Positions 10,218 through 22,034 of a DNA stretch of 64,000 nucleotides are shown here, one piece after another (position 1 is the stretch's first letter; every line of letters starts with the position of its first letter). The position numbers and the translations under genes are program-made. Source of the stretch: Glossina fuscipes (Eukaryota > Arthropoda > Insecta > Diptera > Glossinidae); assembly GCF_014805625.2 (NCBI RefSeq), contig NW_023998498.1, forward strand, positions 902,243 to 966,242. Reading direction: 5' to 3'. The notes below the pieces were generated by a model. It saw only the letters and a list, made by a program, of their open reading frames with translations. It was not told the origin of the DNA and did no database searches.

Positions 10218-12064
10218 AATAAGCGATCGTTACTTATAATCTCAGAAGATAAATTTTCAGAAAAATAATTGTAAAAAATTTATTAGAACTTTAAAAAAAT
10301 ATAACGACTGATGTATTGATTAACAGAAAAAATATTGATTTCAGTTTTCAAAATATTGGAAATCGAAACTTGAAATAAATGTTAAATGTAAATTAAGTGA
10401 TTTAATGAATGCGTCATGTAAGTAAGTGATTTTGTGAATGCCTGTCTATTTTTCATTTTGAATATCAACTTCTGCTATCTTCTTCTTCTTCTATTCACAG
10501 TCGACAAACAAAAATTCAGCGCAACTTGCAAGAAAGAGTTATTCAAACTTGGGAAAAGTTTACCTATTTCGATTAATTTGGTAATCGCCATTCATCTAGA
10601 ACTTGAAAGGAAAAGCTCTTAGTTAGTAAAAGACACTGATAAAGTTGACAAATGGAAGAGGTTTTCTACAAAGCTAATACATATTAATAGGACAAGTCAT
10701 GATTAATTCCCGTTTTTTTTATCTTAAATAATCCAATGTTACCTCTACATCAGTGTCGTCAAGTCCGAAAAGGCGTTAGGCGTATACTCTGCATATTTTT
10801 CAGCTTTTATCTCATCGCTACCGCCTTCTTTAAATTCCCAAAGCAACACATATCGAGTACGCAAATTTTCAATTCCACTTTAAGGGTTATAAGCCTCAGT
10901 TGCCACGTAAACCATAAAGTAGGGGTTGTAATCACGTAAGAAAAACTTACCTTTTGTTTTGTGTTCGACTGTTTGGCAAAAAAGGCGAAAGCTGTCTTTC
11001 AGCTCCATAATTACCACCCAGCTATCGTTACAAGTAGTTATTGCCAGAAGACTTCATAACATAACCATACGCTAATAATATGGCAACGCTAGGATATTCT
11101 AGGTATGAAAAAGTCGCGGATAGATTATTTTCTTCTTAAATTGTAATAGTGGTTTTTAGTGTTAATGAACAGTGAGAAAATCGCACATAAATAAAGTAAT
11201 GTGTAGATAAAGTTAGTAAAGAGCACCTAAGACAGACTATTTATCGAAACCAATAACTTGATGACGCGGTAGACGCAAATACGGATTCCACCTGACTAGA
11301 CTTGAAAACTGAGCATTAGCGAAAATATCCAAGGAAAAGATTGGGACGCAAAGTTAGAAAATTAAAATTTACTTTTTCGTTTCCTGCCTTCACCTGATAA
11401 ATATCATAACGTTTCATTAAAAGTTCGGTTTCACGTCTGCAATGAAACTTAAAACAGCGAGCATTTATGTGCGTAGTCTACTACTTATTTATGGTAGGCT
11501 TTTCGAAAACGCCGTGAAGTTACTCATTTATGAAATATGCGGCTGTCGCTGTTGTATAAAATGCAAAGCTACGGGATTACTCTCCCTACATTGGTGTAAG
11601 CTGTGTAGAAAGCATTTTTTACTGACTTACTGGCTTGCGAAAAAGTGGAATTTACGTACTTCACCCTCTTTTTTTAGCATAGCGCGGAGCGTTTTTAAAT
11701 TATTCGTCGTGAACGCGGTTTTTCTGCATTGACTTTTCCGCATTCATATCGTCGTTAATGAAAACTGAAGCATGCAGACTAAATGAACCTTCTCTCAAAA
11801 TGCTTGTGAGGGCGGATACATATCCCATTTTGTATAAAGTGACAACAGCAAACCGATATAATCTGAAATCAATATAAAATTATTCCGGTCAAAAGTACGT
11901 TTTGAAATCTTAAAGAGCCAAAATAAACAACTATCACAGCCTCCCCCACACTAATCAAATAAAATGGGAAATATTTCGTTTGCAAATAAATATTTGAGCT
12001 TCTACTTTTTTTTTTCTTTGCCAACGCATGAATTTGTTTAATGCTTTCCTCTAATTTGAAATAA
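10218..12064. other. Intergenic region between the two paralogues
   Basis: 1.85 kb holding the 5' flank of copy 1 and the 3' flank of copy 2. The first 100-odd bases next to 10217 are conserved in the pseudogene copy (27240-27350). A 96-codon ATG frame at 11442-11732 on the + strand is Cys- and Leu-rich, has no recognisable domain and is probably fortuitous. No element recognised. Confidence 0.5.
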
Positions 12065-12655
12065 CTATTTTTTGCGATTTAAATCGGCACGATAACGCAC
12101 CACGGATTTTGGCGTAAATTGTTCCCTATACCGCGTGACATCGTATGGGTAATTGTATTGCATCCAGTGTTGGCAGGCTTGGCGTTGCATTAATCGAACA
12201 TTAGAGTTCTTCACATCGTAACTTTGTAAATTATCGACATTTTGCCGCTTTCCTTGCCTTGGCACGTATTCTTCGTCATGATTTTTCCTCGGCGGCATTC
12301 TGTATGCGGTACGCGTAATAGAAGGTAGATTTCTGGTACATGAATCGCCAGCTCCAAATGTAAAGTTTGCAATTTCGCCACTGAGACGATTACTGAATCC
12401 TTCCTGCTTTAATTTCAAATAATCGGTCGCGATTTTTTCGGAATCCTCTTTGAGTGGATTTATAAAATCGGTTTTATACACTGTGACGTCGTCAAGACCG
12501 CCGCTTTTACCATAAATTCCCGGTATAATGGCTTTAGGATCAGTTTCGCTCGAGCAACGCTCTTCGAACCAATTACCGACCAATACCGTTGGACGATAAA
12601 GACTACTCGGTCTTCTCCATCTCGATCTCGACAACTCGTCAAGGTTACCAAACAT
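12065..12655 (-). CDS. CFAP107-like axonemal protein candidate, copy 2
   Basis: 196 aa from ATG at 12653-12655 to TAG at 12065-12067. The frame can be extended to 12667, but the codon there is TTG, so the internal ATG (MFGNLDELSR) is the better start. Shared blocks with copy 1: VLVGNWFEERC at 24-34, SETDPKAIIPGIYGKS at 36-51, KQEGFSNR at 73-80, LQSYDVKN and a C-terminal ACQHWMQYNYPYDVTRYREQF. The middle has diverged, with a PPRKNHDEEYVPRQGKRQN segment where copy 1 has a different sequence. The protein is basic and soluble. The head-to-tail arrangement with copy 1, 1.85 kb apart, indicates an old tandem duplication, since identity is only moderate. The same tentative role applies: microtubule inner protein of cilia or the sperm flagellum. 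Confidence 0.85.
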   Translation of the reverse strand: MFGNLDELSRSRWRRPSSLYRPTVLVGNWFEERCSSETDPKAIIPGIYGKSGGLDDVTVYKTDFINPLKEDSEKIATDYLKLKQEGFSNRLSGEIANFTFGAGDSCTRNLPSITRTAYRMPPRKNHDEEYVPRQGKRQNVDNLQSYDVKNSNVRLMQRQACQHWMQYNYPYDVTRYREQFTPKSVVRYRADLNRKK

Positions 12656-14160
12656 GATGATTTGCAAATAGTCCGAAAATAAAAAATTATTGTAAAAATA
12701 TATATATAAAAATATAAAAAAAAGTTTAAAAAAATATGAAACTTAAACCATCTAGCGGAGCTAAAAACAAATAGTTTTGAATTTTATCGTACTCTCTCAA
12801 CTTGTTTGAATGAAGCAAACGGCCATGAAATATATGAACAAAAAAGAACGAAAAAAGCAGATACCAACGATATGTTAGTGGATATATGCAATTTCGCTAT
12901 TTATCTGATTGAATTAATATACGAAAGCTTTCGATTTGCACATTTTCATAAATAAATATGTAGGCGACGAAAGAGACGAAATGCATATACATATTCACAA
13001 AATCATCCCGACTGCCTGTCAATTAATTAAGTGCTACTAGTCGCGTTTAGATGAAAACTGAAATCTGAATAGACAAAAATCTACCACGTGAAGACTGATA
13101 AGTCAACGAAGATGTTTGCTGTCTGGCACTGCCAGTGGCTAAATTGCTTCCTGTATTTTCTACACATAAATATCAAAATCTACCATATCGGCTATTAACA
13201 ACACTACGTAAGTTATAATCCGCAAGACTTCCTTGAACCCGCATTGGAATTTTGGCAAAAACTATAGATTCTGTTCACTCTTTGACCGATGCATTGCAAG
13301 GACTGAAACGAGGAAAAATTTTGGTTTTGGGCATACAGATTTAAGATTAATTCAGTTATTGTACGTATTTTGGGTTTAGCTTAACTGTGGGATTACCACA
13401 TGGTGTGATTTAAGTAGTGAAAACCAGAATTAGAGACAATCGACAACGCCGATTAGAGCATAAAGCGGTGATTTTAACGAAGGAATAAAACCCTCTTGGT
13501 TCTTTTCTTGTGCTGACAATCCAAGCGTTAACATCGTTCCACCTGTACACAATTATAAAAAAAATTTTATTTTGACAAGTAGTTGAAGTGTTGGCCTGCC
13601 CCGTTTACAAAAAACCTCTGTCGGTGATTTATGAATTTAGCATAATTGATAGCTAAATGAAGACAAATATTGCTCTATGATAACGTGATTAGAGCATAAG
13701 GTAAAGAGTTAAACGAAATAAAAATAGGTACAACAAGGAAAGTGACTTGAATGGAAGTTTAACAGACCTACAACGTATGATTTAAGCGGAATAGAATGAT
13801 TGGTGTAAAAAGGAATGATGAAAGTCGGTAAGTGTAGTTTACAAGTTACAGTGTTTAAACCCGAAATCGTTTACATAGGTAATTTTCCGGAAATAATTAA
13901 AATGTGAGTACCAAATTCACAAGTTGATTTTGATCGTACACTTAGCTTTAAGATAGTTTTACGTATTCCCAATTTGCTGAGTTCTACCTTGGAATTGGGA
14001 GGATTGTCATTAATATCAAGTCGATTGACAACAACAATCATGTCTAACATAGGTTTAGAGGCAATGGCAACAATATTATCCCTTTCTTACTGATTCAGCC
14101 TTCGCAAAGACGTAAGTTTTACCATCCGTGGACATCTGTATAATTTGTTTTTACCCAGTA
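12656..14160. other. 5' flank of copy 2; no further feature recognised
   Basis: The first 120 bases upstream of the ATG are very A/T-rich (many TATA and AAAA runs). The rest has no supported exon, RNA gene or recognisable element. Confidence 0.5.
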
Positions 14161-14164
14161 ACCC

Positions 14165-14745
14165 AGTTTTCAATTGTTGAGCTAGGGAAAAAAGTCCGTA
14201 CCAGCAGACTAAGACATTAGGCACAGCACGCATTTAGTTGGAAAATTCTCTAGAAGTGAGGAATTACAAATCTCTTAGGCTGTTGCCTATGTGCCAGATG
14301 TGCCGATCAGTTCTTGAGCCAATGCTTAAATATCCAGCTACTACTTAAACATCAAATCTTGAGCTGTTGCTTCAACAGCAGATTTTAGGCTATTAATTGC
14401 GTACCAGATAAAAGGCTGGTTTCTTAAGAGATAACGCTCTTGCAACAGCCTAAATGGAATTCGTTTGCAAGCATTTCGTTTGGAAGAAGAGGTAATAGCA
14501 TAATAATCGTTGAGAAGATTATTAAGCATATATTTATGTATTAAAACAAAAAGTAAAAGAAAAATTGTTTTTCCGTAGGTAAAAATTTGTTGTCATTCAA
14601 AGTATCTGTTAAGACAATGAAACAAAATTGATGTTCTACAAAATTTACAGCAATTCTAACCCGTAAATACCAGATCTTAGGACACTGCCCATGCGCCAAA
14701 TTCTGGACTGTTGGTCATACACCATGCCTAAGGCTCTGTTACTAG
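14165..14745. repeat. Degenerate minisatellite, units in both orientations
   Basis: A unit of roughly 25 bases built on CTTAGGCTGTTGC, spaced by ATGTGCCAGAT-like sequence, recurs with heavy divergence at about 14275, 14355 and 14385 and again at 14675-14720. An inverted unit (GCAACAGCCTAAATGG) lies at about 14442-14458. The 62-codon minus-strand frame at 14341-14529 reads across these units and is not a gene. I did not determine copy number exactly. Confidence 0.55.
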
Positions 14746-15126
14746 TAACTTTTAAGTCTTACAAAGTAAAGAGTTTTCATAATTTTCGGAATGAACTCTC
14801 CACTTTTGACAGTACATCTTCTTCAAACTATTGCAATAAAACTCGATTTCATTTTGCTTATATCAATAACAGAATATTCAAACTTTAAGTATCAACTTAA
14901 ACTACGACTCATACGCATTGCCATCTCTTAGAGCAAAGACTCAGTCGCGTACTCGTCGTGTATGTTTACTGAGTATAAAAATATTACAAAAGAATTCGTT
15001 TAGGGCATTTGAAAATACATACACCCATACATACATATGCCAACTCACTGTCCAATAAAATTAAAATCGCTACTTTTTAAGAAGTAAACACGTGCTGTAT
15101 ACTTAATAGGTTGGAGGGAAAGTTCT

Positions 15127-15399
15127 GCAGCAGATGAATTCCAAAAAGTAAGCAACGTATCAAGCAAATTTCGTTCCGGGGATCTGAGCCTCCAAGAGAA
15201 TGGTCAATTTGGACGACCATCCAAGATCGGTAGTGATGTTTCGCGAAGCATGTTGCAAAATTACCCACATTTAACAAGTTGACAAATTGCAGAAGAGTTA
15301 TGCGTTCATCATACAACTGTTGGAGATCACATTAAATCTCTTGGATTTGTGTTAAAACAAAGTGTTTGGGTTCCACATGAATTAAAATCAATTAAATAA
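15127..15399 (+). pseudogene. mariner transposase N-terminal fragment
   Basis: One frame from 15127 to TAA 15397-15399 encodes a mariner helix-turn-helix half: SSKFRSGDLSLQ, then GRPSKIG, then QIAEELCVHHTTVGDHIK, ending KQSVWVPHELK, the hallmark W-V-P-H-E-L linker. A TGA at 15280-15282 interrupts it where an Arg codon (CGA) is expected. The catalytic D,D34D half is not found downstream. It is a different lineage from the mariners at 2961 and 31880. No TIRs found. Confidence 0.8.
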
Positions 15400-15461
15400 G
15401 TAAAATACGACAGAAATTTCGTTCAACCTATTATACATAGACAGATAAAGTACATTATTAA

Positions 15462-15498
15462 GAATTCTCGCCGCTAACATTTCGTTGCGGTGAGAATC
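15462..15498. repeat. Short inverted repeat (hairpin)
   Basis: GAATTCTCGCCGCTAAC and GTTGCGGTGAGAATC can pair with few mismatches around a short loop. It lies just after the mariner fragment. Significance unknown. Confidence 0.6.
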
Positions 15499-15499
15499 C

Positions 15500-18400
15500 C
15501 TCTTTAAAAGAAAATTCCATTTAAGTGCTTCTTAGCACGTGAAATAGAGATGTTAATTAGTTTAATGTAACAATAGCCGAATAAATGAATAAACGAATGA
15601 ATGCAATTAAGTTAATTGAATAATGATTGCATTCAATTACACTAAATTCATACGAATATATAAAAGCATATTATAAAAATGACTTTAAAGTACACATACA
15701 TATAATTAAAATATAAACGAACTAAACCTTTGTCGTTTGCCTCCGGCGATAAAATAATTTCTAAGATTTATATTTTTAGACATCAATATTTAAAGAAAAA
15801 TAGTAGACAAAATCTTTCAAACAAAGACAACGTCAAAGAAATATGTCTTTTCAAATTTTTTCTCTTATGCGTTAAAGATATAATAAAATAAAAGCATGAA
15901 CAGAACTCATGCATTTGTAATACGAAATACATTAAAAAGAGAAATCAAAAGAAAATATCCATAAATTATTTAGATAATAGCACCTCATACTTTTTTATAA
16001 TAGGACGAATTCTGAAGCCCTTAAATTTATGCTGCTTAAGCTATTTAACGGATGGTCAGAGATTCACTATATATTTACCGTTTTTATGATAGGCAGATTT
16101 AAGAATCAGGGATAAGATATATATATGTATGTATATATAGAAATATAGAAAGGGCACACACAATACCAATTACGAACAGTTCATAAAGAACACACTTTGC
16201 ATAGCGACGTTCCAAATGAGTAGTAATTGTGCGAGATTGTGAATGAGTAGGCATTGCCAATATGTTTGCACTAACTTTCATTTTTGCGGAATATTTAGAT
16301 AGACTTTTTCGTATTTTCAATATTGTAACAGGTATACTTACTCTTTCTTACTCTCCTTAAATGTCATCCACTGAATTTGTATTTGTAAAAGTGCGTTTGA
16401 TTAGAAAAGCTTCGCATGTACGTAAAGAAGTGGATAAGCGTAAGTGCTGCTGATCATCCTACTTTTTAAATATTTGCTGCTGCTCTTTCTAGTTTTTAAA
16501 TAGATTATAATGATAATTTAGACCAAAGAAATAAATTTTAGGGTCACAACTGAACAACCAAGGTCTTTTCGTTTTTAAAAAAAAAGACTAAATGGTTAGT
16601 CTATTCGATTTAATAAAGATCTCGTCTAACAACAATAATAAGAACAATAATATTATGTTCTCCAGGTATTTTCTGGATATTAGAGTGGAAATATTTCGGT
16701 TTCACAAAATACATATTTAATCGGAAGATATTGTAAATTGGTTGAGTGGATTTCCTCAGTATACTTCGTGTGTTGCAATAACATAACGGAGGTGGGTTGT
16801 TGCAAATATTTTGACCATCATCTCCTCGACGTTAATTGGATATACGGATGGAACGAGATTAGAACTAATATGCGAGCAAAATACTTACATATGTATACAA
16901 GCACGGTTTTGAATCGATCTAATTAGGTCATTCGGTCGATTCTATCTGTTGTTATAATTCCTCGAGATTGAAGGCTGCAGTTTTAACAACGTAAGTCATT
17001 TTTTACTTTAACCCGCCCACAGCCATATTCTAGTAATAGGAAAAATGTTGATACTAAATGTGAACAACGAGAAAAATTGCAATAGACTTTTGTTCAAAAA
17101 TTCGATGCATATGTCTAAGAAAGGAGGCGAAAACTTTGGTAATCCATCGAATATGTGTCATCATATAATGAAAACCTTTCTAATCATTGTAAAGATTGTT
17201 AGCAAATCTTCGTTTGTGATCGTTGAGAACATTCTTGCAATAAATCGGTACTTGGTGTATATATTTATCGGTCTTTATAAATTTCTTCTTTTATGATGTA
17301 TATATTCTTCGATTGACTTTGGAAGGGATTCAAAGGAAAATCACTTTAAACGTCAACTTTCTGCATTAAAAATATTTGAAATCCTAAACGTGTTAATTCA
17401 TTGGCGCTTAAAGAAAAATTGTCTACTTAAACCGTAATTGGCTGCCGACAGGATTATTGGCTCTGTGCCACTTGGGTAGGGGATAATGAATGTTGTTGTC
17501 AGTACTTGCTGCTAGATAATATCATTGCATCTTTGTATACATTCATCCAAGGATTCTTGTGTATGAGTGTATGCTTCTGTGTATATGTATAGATAGGAAG
17601 GGTCAGAGAGACAATTGACACAAATGCCATACACTTCATGACACTATCATGTTATTGTTTTTGTTAGTTCAACTTTCAAACACCGTTCGTTTATACGTCA
17701 TCTTTCGTTTTATACATCTTTTCATATGACCATGACAGCGCGAGAGAGACCGAGTAACACAAAGTTCATCGTACAGTTTGCGCTACGAAATAATAAAAAG
17801 CAAGTAATAATAACCATTTGTTGTTGTCTTGCCACTCAGAGTCCTTATAGTTGGATATGGGATTTATTAAATAGGCGGCCATATTAAGTGGTGTAAAAAA
17901 TATTAAATTCGCATAGTCTGATTAATAGAACTAATTCTGTTATTCCGTTAAATCGTTTTATTACTAGCGTATATATTGGACAGACATGTTTGGTGCTTAA
18001 AGTCGACACTTGCTGTGAACGAGTGATAGGCAGAGACACCCAATTAGTAGTGGACAAATGCCTTACTGCATGGAGGGGCCTGAGGCCTCAGCTGCGGCAG
18101 ATGTAAGAGAATGGCGGTGAACCGAAGATCTCTTTCTGAAAAGGGTAAGATCTGTCATCTAATATCTTAACATTGGGTGCTTCTGTGACTTTGGGAGAAG
18201 TGTAGCCACCACGAAACTTCATCGCACACAAACATATATTCTGCAACCAAAAAGAACTTGAAGCAGCTCTGTGAATCAGATATCCGCGCTATCCCTAGTT
18301 CGAACCATAATGCTTTTGGTTTATCGTTATTGTGCAAAGGCAGCGTTAGCATTGGGAATCCCGTTAAACTTTTTCATTGTCTAAGAAGAAGTGTAGACAT

Positions 18401-19170
18401 AGCAATACTGGTTTCTCAGCCACGCTAATATTTTTTCAGTCCCTTAAATGCGCTCAGGCGGCCGACTGCCAAAAGTTTCGATAGCTTCACCCCAACTCTT
18501 CTCTTTACATAGTAGAAGCGGTCCTGAGAAATCTGTGCAAAAAAAATTTGTGTTGTATATGGTAAATTTGGTGATATTTTACACAACTTTAAAAAATCAT
18601 GTAAAAACTCTATATATTTCTAAAAAACACCGTGCAAAAAGGTAATAATGAAATCCATATGACATAGCCATAACACAAAAACCATCCATTTTTTATACAA
18701 AAAGCAAATTAAAATTAATCTACAGTCGAAATTCAGTCCAAAAGTGCATATAACTGAACAAGAATTGAGAAATGAAGAATTTCGATGCTTATTAACGTCC
18801 AAGTAGCAGTAGAGCAAGTCACTAACACATATGAGGGCATCTGTCGATTGGCTTCTGATAACAGTATTTCCTCAACCCTACTTTATTGCTATATATACAA
18901 CTGTCTGCGAGACACTGTCAAAATTAGAATTTAAAAAAAAGGTTTTTTTCTTTTTGATCCGTGCTAGAGTAGAAAATTAGTGTAAAAAAATGGCATTTCA
19001 AAATCGTGTAAAAAAAGTATTAATTTATTGCTAAGTAATAGATGAAATTATCGAATAGTCGTCTTCAAGAACTTTTTGTCAAACTTTTCTTGAAGTTGAT
19101 CTGTCCAATGAAAGTTAATTTGATTTTAGGAATAATAAATTTGAAATAGGAATAGGCATATTTTTCATAT
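15500..19170. other. Gene-poor stretch
   Basis: Mostly AT-rich without a recognised gene or element. A GC-richer patch at 18010-18120 contains the perfect palindrome TGAGGCCTCA and short open frames in more than one phase (e.g. IGRDTQLVVDKCLTAWRGL), but with no splice support. Confidence 0.5.
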
Positions 19171-19179
19171 ACGTATTTA

Positions 19180-19545
19180 TGGGGAAACGGGCCCAAAACG
19201 CAACCAAATGTAGTACAAGTTTAATCCTCACATAGGGCGGGACCCAAAAATAGGCGTAGATAGTCCAAATTTTGTAGAGTTCATTTTTGTATGAAATTGC
19301 GGTTATGTGTCAATTTTCACCACGACATATTAAAACTTAGACTTTTCTGCTCTACAGAAAATGAATTCTCGTAAAATTTCTTATTAGCGGAGGATTTCAA
19401 AAATAGGCCGGGATAGTCCAAATTTGGTACAGTTAATTTTTTAATGTTTAGTTACTATTATGATATAATTTTCATCATGGAGCATTGAAAATTACACGTT
19501 TTTGTCATATGAACTTCAGTTTTCCTTATATATGAGAGAGAGCTG
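19180..19545 (+). repeat. Tandem duplication, period about 153 bp
   Basis: AAAAATAGGCGTAGATAGTC at 19246 is matched by a diverged copy starting at 19399. Both are followed by CCAAATTTTGTA / CCAAATTTGGTA, by TTTTCACCACG / TTTTCATCATGG, and by acttttctg / cgtttttg blocks in the same order. A partial third unit may precede at about 19185. The element that contains it continues as family B sequence to about 19760. Confidence 0.6.
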
Positions 19546-19549
19546 AAAT

Positions 19550-19760
19550 ATTTTCCCAGACGGTTCAAAGTTCCATACCAATTTAGAATGCCGGAATACT
19601 ACTACTTGGCCACTTTTGCCGAGAAATTTTGAAAATTACAATTTTTTTCAATGTAACGACTTTCCAGAATAGGGCTTTATATGGGAAGTGATCCGATTCG
19701 TGTTCTTGCTTGTTGTTGATAACATTTTCTTGATATGAAAAAGCTTTTAAAGAGCCATAT
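19550..19760 (+). repeat. Dispersed repeat family B fragment
   Basis: Contains GGCCACTTTTGCCGAGAAATTTTG, ATGTAACGACTTTCCAGAAT and ATATGGGAAGTGATC, matching the order at 60980-61090 and 58190-58330. Non-coding. Confidence 0.5.
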
Positions 19761-20531
19761 CAAACGTTATAGAAAGCAATCCGTCTGTAATTCCTTACGT
19801 CTATCTGAATAGAGATCTAAAATAAAGATTGGTTCAGAAATTTTTTTTCAGGAGTTTTCTGTCATAAGTTTTGCTTGGGAGATGGTTAGAAACTTCAGAT
19901 ATAACTTTAAAGAAGGAACCGATTTCTAAACCCTTTCCGCGCTTGGCGGTAATAATTTAAAGGGAAGATTTGATCAATTGAAAGGGCGATACAGCAGGAT
20001 AGTTCAATGCATCACGGGCATTACTCATGACTCGTCTCTTTGTCGCCTCTTTCGTTTGTCAACCGTATCAGTGTCTTTCACCAACTATGAGTTTTCTATT
20101 TCAGGTTCTGGATGAATGGCTATCACCAAATTAATCGAAATATATCAACTTTTTCTGAATTTGGATAATTCTTTCTTGCAGGTTATGTTGATATTCAAAA
20201 GAAAGAATAGACAGACATAAAATTCGTTTTGTTGCACTCATAACATACATTTAACGTTTATTTCAAGTGTATGGATAATAAGTTTGCTTTCAAATAATTT
20301 GAAAATTCAAAACAATATCTTTCCTGGTAACCAATACATCAAGTAGTAGTTGTGATACACATTAAATAATCAAGCGAGAAAAGAAAAATTATAAACAAAA
20401 GGGAAAAGAGATACGTGGTATTGGCTTTTGTTGTGAAAAATTTCACTTTCTGAAACAAGAAAAAGAAAATTAAAAAAAAAATTTTTCTCATATCAGGAAG
20501 AAGTATCCTTATTCGCTGAGTCACGATTGTA
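19761..20531. other. No feature recognised up to the second gap
   Basis: AT-rich sequence, with no supported gene. Confidence 0.5.
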
Positions 20532-20631
20532 NNNNNNNNNNNNNNNNNNNNNNNNNNNNNNNNNNNNNNNNNNNNNNNNNNNNNNNNNNNNNNNNNNNNN
20601 NNNNNNNNNNNNNNNNNNNNNNNNNNNNNNN
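20532..20631. other. Assembly gap (100 N)
   Basis: A 100-N placeholder of unknown true size. Frames that read through it are meaningless. Confidence 0.99.
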
Positions 20632-20959
20632 ATAATACGCTGAACTGTGATAAAAAACCCTGTGAAATTGTGCAAAAATTACGATAATAACACATCGATA
20701 ATTTGAATTCAAAATCCAATCCGAAATCATTACAGCGTAGCTGATACAAAATGTTCATTATATCCAAATAAAAAAAGACAACAACTGAAATATCTGATAA
20801 AGTGAAACATCGCAATTTGGCAAAAGGAACGACGTTATATCCCACTTTGGAGCTGATCTCACTCAAAGAACATCGCTACACACTCCGACTCCACTCCATT
20901 TCATATTTTGACTGTTAATCATCTCTAAATCCACAAAGCTCAATCTGAGAAATATGGTT

Positions 20960-22030
20960 TGGTCACAAGCCCGCATAATCTCCCTCGAAAGTGGGGACAT
21001 TAGGGGCTGGTCCAAAGAAGTGAGTATAGTCACACCAGAAGTAAGTAAAGCGTATTTATCCAATCCAAAAAACGTTGCTTCGTCAATAATCAAAAATTTA
21101 AATTGATCGCTTCTGATGCGACTGCGACAAATTCTATTGCCGTCAATGCTTCACTTAACAATATGTATAATGTGTACAGCCCGTTCGAAATCCCAGCGCA
21201 CGGATTTCATCGAAATTTAATCAACTGCTCGCGTGTGCCTTTGAACATAGTTCGTATAAGTTTTTCCGAGAATGTTTTACCTTCCAACATCTGTTTGGAA
21301 GGCATTAACTTCCTTCGGGTTCGTACCCCTATTCCCTCTCAATCAATATTGAAAATAGGTCAACTAAAAAATTAAAACAGCTTGAATAATATGTTCAATT
21401 TTACGAAATCTCCGCGGCTAGTCTTTCTGAAACTTTTCTTAAGCCTCATATTTAAATTATAACTTTGATCGTATTTCGAACTCCTCTCATTGAGGTGGTT
21501 TGGCAATCCTTATATCTAAGAAGCTTTCATTATCTTACACTTCTAGTTTTGCAAATTGTGTATCTATTGAAGCTTGCAGCTGCACCGTACCCTCTCCCTT
21601 TGGGATACTCTTGATCATTACTTGCTATATTCCACCTAAGTGTAATGTTTCTGATTCTCCAATTAACAGATTATTTTCTTTCAGATCCGACATAGCTGTA
21701 TTAATATGGGGTGATTTTAATGCTGCTTACCTTATAAAAAGAACAACTCGCCAATTAATCTTAATTGTATTGCCTTAATTTCCACCCTTACACAAATTTT
21801 CGAGAAAGTATTATATTCACAATTAGAATGGTATTTCGAGCACAAATATATTCTCAGGAATTTTCAATTTGCTTTTAGACAGATTTTTACAGATCTGCCC
21901 AAAACAACATTGTCACTTTGTGTTTAGCAATGAACTTAGCGTTTGCTAAGAATCACCTTTTCATTGCCTGCCTTCTGGACATAACTTCAGCGTTTGATTT
22001 TGTCAATATTAACATCTTAGTAGAAGTGTG
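20960..22030 (+). pseudogene. I-like non-LTR retrotransposon, piece 1 (ORF1 end, endonuclease, start of RT)
   Basis: In order on the + strand: a gag-like ORF1 segment (KFKLIASDATATNS, YNVYSPFEIPAHGFHRNLIN, 21080-21375); endonuclease-like VAILISKKLSLSYTSSFANC and VLIWGDFNA (21497-21725), the G-D-F-N-A block of apurinic-type endonucleases; then RT-like LFEKVLYSQLEW, QFAFRQ and CLLDITSAFDFVNI (21790-22010) after frameshifts. Several frame changes and stops show it is dead. The sequence breaks at about 22030 in the RT and resumes near 24110. Confidence 0.75.
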
Positions 22031-22034
22031 ATTT

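Noticed and set aside
11442..11732. Cys-rich 96-aa gene between the paralogues
   Set aside because: No domain, no spacing pattern of Cys typical of a fold, and no support beyond being open. Kept only as a remark.
12656..12667. N-terminal extension of the second CFAP107-like gene to 12667
   Set aside because: The codon at 12665-12667 is TTG. The first ATG is at 12653-12655, which also removes an unconserved lead.
20339..20866. 175-codon frame across the second gap
   Set aside because: 34 residues are unknown N and the rest is Phe/Leu-rich AT noise.
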